From: Saprospiraceae bacterium
GTDB taxonomy: Bacteria; Bacteroidota; Bacteroidia; Chitinophagales; Saprospiraceae
Direction of reading: 5' to 3'
Assembly: GCA_028277915.1 (NCBI GenBank)
Contig: JANQFJ010000325.1
Span: forward strand, 1 to 35,306
DNA: 35,306 nt
Shown: positions 31,245-35,306 of the stretch, piece after piece
Layout of the letters: each line of letters opens with the position of its first letter
How positions within the stretch are numbered: the stretch's first letter is position 1
Translations under genes and position numbers: made by a program
The notes under the pieces: model-generated
Databases searched by the model: none
Told to the model about the DNA's origin: nothing
Seen by the model: the letters and a program-made list of their open reading frames with translations, nothing else

Positions 31245-32654
31245 TTATGCCGTAAAGCGATTGCTATCCAACTTTAGCAAAACGCCAATTAGAAGTGTGA
31301 ATCCTAATATAGAAGATCCCCCATAACTAATAAACGGAAGCGGAATGCCTATAATAGGAACCAAGCCCATGGTCATTCCAATATTTATAAATGAGTGAAC
31401 AAAGATAATACCTGCAACTCCATAAGCATAATGTCGGGAAAAGTCTGACCTTTGCCTTTCGGCAAGAATTAAAATCCGATAGAGAAGCAAAGCGATTAAG
31501 CCAATTACTGCGAAGGAACCTATAAATCCTTGTTCTTCTCCGATCACACAAAAAATAAAATCTGTTGATTGTTCTGGCACATAGTTTAACTTTGTCATTG
31601 TCCCCTGTAAATAACCTTTGCCTTCTAGCCCTCCCGAGCCAATGGTCATTTTTGATTGAATTACATTGTACAGAGAACCTTGTGGATCGCATTTAGAAGG
31701 TTGCAACCAGACGTTCATTCGGTCCTGTTGGTGTGGTTTTAATAAATTATTAAAAGAATAATTCGCTGAAAACGAAATAAGTCCCCCTAGTACTAAAAGT
31801 GCAAATAATCGCAAGACTAGACCTGACTTTCTTTGCTGCCAAAGTAGAAGAGCGAAAATTAGAAAAATGGAAGAATTGATAATCAAAATAGGATAAAAAT
31901 ATTTTTGAGCCAACACAAAAATGGAAGCAGCAAGCAAGACTGCAAAACTGATCATCCAGTAAATTTTGTTTTTTAAGTTCAACATTAAAATTAAAGTGCT
32001 GACCATGATGAGCCCAAGCAAAATAGAAAGAGGATCGAAAACCAACCCTAAGATCAATAAAAGAGCAGCAACAAAACCAACAATGTAGAAGTTGGGTGAA
32101 AGCCCTTCACGATATAACATGATTAAAAAAGAAAAAAATACGAGTGCCGAGCCTGCATCAGGCTGGAGAAGAATCAAAAACATCGGTAGGAGAAAAATGC
32201 CAAACGCGACCAGTTGATGTCGAAAAGTTTTAATATTGGTGTTGTAAGTGCTTAAAAAAGCAGCAAGTGCAATGTTTGTGGCAAATTTTGCAAATTCAGC
32301 TGGTTGAAGGGTAAATCCACCTGGAAGGCGGTACCAAGAGGTTGCTCCTTTGATTTTAACACCAATGATTAAAACCCCAATTAATAACAGTATCGAAAAA
32401 CCAAAAATCGGATAAGCAAATGTCCTCCAAAATTTCCAGTCAATTATAGATGCCAAAAACAAAACAATAAAAGAAGCTCCAATAAACAAGGTCTGTTTTC
32501 CAATATTTGAGCTCAGGTCGAAAACAGAGCCAGAATTATTATCATTGTAACCAACAGCATAGATCATCATCCAACCTACTATAATTAAGGCGATGTATAG
32601 CATAAAAGTCATCCAATCAACATTGATACCGCCATAATTGTCCCTTCTACTCAT
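31245..32654 (-). CDS. rodA: Rod-shape-determining peptidoglycan glycosyltransferase RodA
   Basis: A 469-residue SEDS-family polymerase that elongates peptidoglycan glycan strands with a class B penicillin-binding protein. It has about ten or more hydrophobic segments. Diagnostic elements are L-Q-P-A-E-F-A-K (about 117-124), L-Q-P-D-A-G-S-A (about 164-171), N-Y-V-P-E-Q-S-T-D-F-I-F with the presumed catalytic Asp (about 360-370), G-E-E-Q-G-F, and the C-terminal P-F-I-S-Y-G-G-S-S. A long insertion of hydrophobic segments in the middle (about 190-300) makes it larger than E. coli RodA (370 residues), as usual in Bacteroidota. No mreBCD or PBP2 gene is in the window; those genes often sit near rodA elsewhere. 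Confidence 0.93.
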   Translation of the reverse strand: MSRRDNYGGINVDWMTFMLYIALIIVGWMMIYAVGYNDNNSGSVFDLSSNIGKQTLFIGASFIVLFLASIIDWKFWRTFAYPIFGFSILLLIGVLIIGVKIKGATSWYRLPGGFTLQPAEFAKFATNIALAAFLSTYNTNIKTFRHQLVAFGIFLLPMFLILLQPDAGSALVFFSFLIMLYREGLSPNFYIVGFVAALLLILGLVFDPLSILLGLIMVSTLILMLNLKNKIYWMISFAVLLAASIFVLAQKYFYPILIINSSIFLIFALLLWQQRKSGLVLRLFALLVLGGLISFSANYSFNNLLKPHQQDRMNVWLQPSKCDPQGSLYNVIQSKMTIGSGGLEGKGYLQGTMTKLNYVPEQSTDFIFCVIGEEQGFIGSFAVIGLIALLLYRILILAERQRSDFSRHYAYGVAGIIFVHSFINIGMTMGLVPIIGIPLPFISYGGSSILGFTLLIGVLLKLDSNRFTA

Positions 32655-32682
32655 CTATTGTTGGGCTTTATTGTATAAAATA

Positions 32683-33084
32683 TTATAAGGATTCGATCAT
32701 TTCCTGGGGGCTTATATTATTGTCTTTTGCAGGGTAAGCACTTGGGTAATCTTCTTTAAGTTTATGTAATAATCGAACGGCTTCAAGCTTTGAAGTAAAT
32801 GCACCAGCACGTAACCTGTAATATGGTTTTGAATGTGTCCAGTCAATGGTGACATCAGGATATCTAGCTAAAAATTCACTTTTAGCTTTTTCCATTTTAC
32901 GTCGATCAGTAGTGGCCATTATTTGAATCCTCCAACCGTCGATTTGATAGGTAGTTTTGTTTTTAGAAATAAAGGACTCCACCATTTTTGCAATGGGAAA
33001 GTCTTCTTTTATGGTGATATTTTGTGCATTTGAAAACAGGGCACCATTTAGAAAAATCAGGATCAAAAGTAAAAACCTTTTCAT
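32683..33084 (-). CDS. Exported SPOR-domain protein
   Basis: A 133-residue protein with a signal peptide (cleaved after about L-F-S-N-A-Q) and a single SPOR domain (about 48-122). The domain shows G-W-R-I-Q-I-M-A-T-T-D-R-R (about 49-61), a Y-P-D-V strand, and Y-Y-R-L-R-A-G-A-F-T-S-K-L-E-A (about 88-102). SPOR domains bind denuded septal glycans. It has no transmembrane anchor, so the mature protein is probably periplasmic. It lies 28 bases before rodA and 27 bases after deoC, so it is likely cotranscribed with cell-wall synthesis genes, which fits a peptidoglycan-binding role. Confidence 0.88.
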   Translation of the reverse strand: MKRFLLLILIFLNGALFSNAQNITIKEDFPIAKMVESFISKNKTTYQIDGWRIQIMATTDRRKMEKAKSEFLARYPDVTIDWTHSKPYYRLRAGAFTSKLEAVRLLHKLKEDYPSAYPAKDNNISPQEMIESL

Positions 33085-33111
33085 TATCAGAAAATTAAAT
33101 AAAAACCAATT

Positions 33112-33753
33112 TTAAATCAATTCAGGCCCGGAAGGCGTACCCAAGCGGTCAGCTCCGGCATTGAGAAGAGCTTCAGCGTGCTCTATAGAATTTATTGCTC
33201 CGGAAGCCTTAATTTTTATTTTGGAAGAAAGGTTTTCTTTTAAAAAACGAACCATTTCTTCCGTAGTGTCCTTTCCATAAAACCCAGTGGAAATTTTAAC
33301 AAAATCTACTCCATTGTCATTACAAATTGCACAAACCTTTTTGAGCTCTTCTTTAGTGAGAAGGGAGTATTCCAAAATGATTTTTATAACTTTTCCCCTC
33401 AGATGAGCAGCCATTGTTATGCTGTTGATATCATTTTTCACGTGATTCCAATGCTCGCTTTTAACTGCAGCAATATTAATGACCACATCAAGCTCATCGA
33501 TATCATCATTGATCGCCCGTTTTATCTCTTCGACTTTTGCAACGGTAGCAGAATATCCCAGCGGAAAACCAATAACTGTGCAAACTTTTACGCTGGTTCC
33601 TTCTAAAAATTTTGCAGCATCTTTAATAAAATATGGAGGTACACAAACAGCAGCAAACTGATACTCAATAGCTTCCGTACAAATTCTTTTTATATCGTTT
33701 AACGAACAATCCGGTCTCAGGATAGTGTGGTCAATCACGCTTGCAATATTCAT
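33112..33753 (-). CDS. deoC: Deoxyribose-phosphate aldolase
   Basis: DeoC splits 2-deoxyribose 5-phosphate into glyceraldehyde 3-phosphate and acetaldehyde, salvaging deoxyribonucleosides. The 213-residue TIM barrel carries E-L-D-V-V-I-N (D89), the Schiff-base Lys K153 in F-V-K-I-S-T-G-F, and K182 in I-K-A-S-G-A-I. The phosphate-binding end reads A-D-R-L-G-T-P-S-G, with Pro where Ser is usual. It is the first gene of the deoC-SPOR-rodA-tgt-lptG/F run. A long inverted repeat sits 14 bases upstream of its ATG. No other deo gene is nearby. Confidence 0.94.
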   Translation of the reverse strand: MNIASVIDHTILRPDCSLNDIKRICTEAIEYQFAAVCVPPYFIKDAAKFLEGTSVKVCTVIGFPLGYSATVAKVEEIKRAINDDIDELDVVINIAAVKSEHWNHVKNDINSITMAAHLRGKVIKIILEYSLLTKEELKKVCAICNDNGVDFVKISTGFYGKDTTEEMVRFLKENLSSKIKIKASGAINSIEHAEALLNAGADRLGTPSGPELI

Positions 33754-33767
33754 CTGGTATTTTTTTG

Positions 33768-33805
33768 ATAATTACTGAAACATTTACATATAATACAGTA
33801 ATTAT
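33768..33805 (-). promoter_or_regulatory. Inverted repeat upstream of deoC
   Basis: ATAATTACTG (33768-33777) and CAGTAATTAT (33796-33805) form perfect 10-bp arms with an 18-base AT-rich spacer. Located just upstream of the deoC start, it could be an operator for the whole five-gene unit or a leader hairpin. No consensus promoter was found near it. There is no T tract to make it a terminator. Confidence 0.45.
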
Positions 33806-33866
33806 TTTGTCTCATTCGTGTAAAAACTAGAAGGTGCAATATATTAAAAATCCATTACATACAGAT

Positions 33867-33905
33867 ATAAAAAAGCATGATTGAAATCAAACCATGCTTT
33901 TTTAA
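33867..33905 (-). terminator. Terminator after secA
   Basis: Arms AAAAAAGCATG and CATGCTTTTTT enclose a 13-base loop; on the minus strand the descending arm ends in a T run. It begins 17 bases past the secA stop codon. Confidence 0.8.
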
Positions 33906-33921
33906 AATATTTTAATCAGTA

Positions 33922-35306
33922 TTATTTACCATGACAATGTTTGTATTTTTTGCCACTTCCACAAGGACATGGAGCATTTCGCCCAACCTTCTTTTCCGTC
34001 CTTCTAAAAGTCTCAGGTTTTGAACGACCTCCAGCACTTTCTGCAGCTGCACGAGCATCGAGATCTTCTTTGCGGTTTGTTTGGACACGGCTAAGGTCGG
34101 TTTTTTGCTCCCTTGCTTCTTCTAAAGGTCTACCATCGTTAGCGATCAACCCTCCTTTGGCCAAATAGGAAGTGACTTGCTCATTGATTCTATAGATCAA
34201 TTGTTCGAACAATTCATACGCTTCCATTTTGTAAACTACCAATGGATCTTTTTGTTCAAAAGAAGCAGCTTGTACCGATTCTTTCAATTCATCCATAGAG
34301 CGTAAATGCTCTTTCCATTCATTATCAATTGCAGCAAGTGCAACCGCCTTTTCAATATCGGTATGGATAGATTTTCCTTTAGACTGAACAGCTTCTTTCA
34401 AGCCCGCTGAAATTGGCAATGGTTTTTTTCTGCCATCAGTAAAAGGAATAGCAATCCTTTTGTAACGATGCCCTTCATTTTCATAAACCTGTTTAATTAT
34501 CGGCAATAAAGCGGCAGCTATTTTTTGGCTTTTTTGTTCATAAAAATCAAGAAATTGTTGCTGGAATTTTTCAAGCACTTCCATTTCATCACCATCTTTA
34601 TAATCCATTTCGTCAATTTCAGGATCAAGCCCCAACATTCTTAGGGAATCTTGTCTAAAGGCATCAAAATCCCCAGAAGATTTGTACTGATAAAAAATAC
34701 TTTCAGTCAATCCTAAAAACATCGAGTGAATATCAACTGACAGCCGTTCGCCCGAAAGCGCATTATTTCGTTTTTTATAAATAGCTTCGCGCTGGATGTT
34801 CATAACATCATCATATTCCAAAAGCCGTTTACGGATACCATAATTATTTTCTTCGACTTTTTTCTGTGCTCTTTCCAGGGATTTTGAAACCATAGAGTGT
34901 TGGATAACCTCGCCCTCTTTGTGTCCCATGCGATCCATTAGTTTTGCAATTCGCTCTGATTGGAAAAGGCGCATTAGGTTATCTTCGAGTGATACATAAA
35001 ACTGCGATGATCCAGGATCTCCTTGTCTTCCCGAACGACCACGTAACTGTCGATCAACCCTTCTTGAATCGTGGCGTTCTGTTCCAATAATTGCCAAACC
35101 TCCGGCGTCTTTTACTTCCTGTCCTAATTTAATATCTGTACCACGACCAGCCATATTGGTGGCAATGGTTACTTTTCCTGGTTTTCCTGCTTCAGCTACT
35201 ACTTCGGCTTCGCGTTGGTGTTGTTTTGCATTCAAAACATTGTGATCAATACCACGAAGTTTTAACATCCTGCTTAATTTTTCAGAAATATCAACAGAGG
35301 TGGTTC
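33922..35306 (-). CDS. secA: Preprotein translocase ATPase SecA, C-terminal part (gene runs off the right edge)
   Basis: SecA is the ATPase that pushes unfolded preproteins through SecYEG. The frame is open to the window end and reads [12 protein letters not shown] before the internal Met at 35268, so about 460 C-terminal residues are present. Seen are the second nucleotide-binding fold with [11 protein letters not shown] and the arginine finger block [14 protein letters not shown], the helical scaffold (L-E-Y-D-D-V-M-N), the helical wing and linker, and the zinc-binding SEC-C tail [18 protein letters not shown]. This tail is complete (C-x-C-x8-C-H) and contacts SecB or ribosomes in other bacteria. 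The DEAD motor domain 1 lies outside the window. Confidence 0.97.
   Translation of the reverse strand, partial: TTSVDISEKLSRMLKLRGIDHNVLNAKQHQREAEVVAEAGKPGKVTIATNMAGRGTDIKLGQEVKDAGGLAIIGTERHDSRRVDRQLRGRSGRQGDPGSSQFYVSLEDNLMRLFQSERIAKLMDRMGHKEGEVIQHSMVSKSLERAQKKVEENNYGIRKRLLEYDDVMNIQREAIYKKRNNALSGERLSVDIHSMFLGLTESIFYQYKSSGDFDAFRQDSLRMLGLDPEIDEMDYKDGDEMEVLEKFQQQFLDFYEQKSQKIAAALLPIIKQVYENEGHRYKRIAIPFTDGRKKPLPISAGLKEAVQSKGKSIHTDIEKAVALAAIDNEWKEHLRSMDELKESVQAASFEQKDPLVVYKMEAYELFEQLIYRINEQVTSYLAKGGLIANDGRPLEEAREQKTDLSRVQTNRKEDLDARAAAESAGGRSKPETFRRTEKKVGRNAPCPCGSGKKYKHCHGK

Overview
The window is about 35 kb of low-GC chromosomal DNA from a member of the Bacteroidota, most plausibly the Saprospiria/Chitinophagia side of the phylum (lineage is inference). 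The pointers are GldD and GldE in the order mutY-ssb-gldE-gldD, a type B sorting domain of the type IX secretion system (T9SS), the gene pair tgt-lptG/F, a Cys-poor TraR/DksA protein upstream of lspA, genes without Shine-Dalgarno sequences, and promoters of the form TTG-N19..21-TAnnTTTG. There are no tRNA or rRNA genes, CRISPR arrays, insertion sequences or prophage genes. Both ends cut a gene: an S41 protease on the left and secA on the right.

Layout. 1-2.9 kb, plus strand: S41 protease tail, tsaB, and two paralogous ArsR-type regulators, each closed by its own terminator. 2.9-6.9 kb, minus strand: lspA, a TraR/DksA-like gene and a secreted protein with about 19 TPR repeats. 6.9-7.7 kb is the longest gene-free stretch. 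It ends in a strong promoter and a structured leader for a secreted glucosaminidase gene. 8.8-11.4 kb, minus: pdxA and pepA. 11.6-12.9 kb, plus: ksgA (TTG start) and yqeY. 13.2-20.9 kb, plus: a six-gene operon of exported proteins. 20.9-24.2 kb: a TrpF-like protein without catalytic residues, an alkyltransferase-like protein, a DUF2147 protein, a 78-residue protein behind an unusual array of four 11-bp repeats, and recA. 24.3-28.7 kb, minus: ECF sigma factor, mutY, ssb, gldE, gldD. 29.0-33.8 kb, minus: deoC, a SPOR protein, rodA, tgt, lptG/F, probably one operon. 33.9 kb to the end, minus: secA.

Most of the window is ordinary housekeeping. The accessory-looking part, and the best candidate for an undescribed system, is the 13.2-20.9 kb operon. 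It encodes two lipoproteins carrying R-x-P-T-x-x-E helix motifs like those of planctomycete DUF1549/DUF1553 proteins, a Tat-exported DUF1501-like protein of the alkaline phosphatase fold, a lipoprotein with a cytochrome-c-like domain whose haem motif is CX4CH, a small lipoprotein with an Asp-rich loop, and a 1162-residue T9SS-secreted adhesin-like protein with seven repeats. The planctomycete PSCyt1/DUF1549/DUF1501 gene set thus appears here in reduced form, on lipoproteins and coupled to a T9SS surface protein. Its function is unknown.

All homology calls come from reading motifs and lengths by eye. No database search was run, and promoter and terminator calls are pattern matches only.
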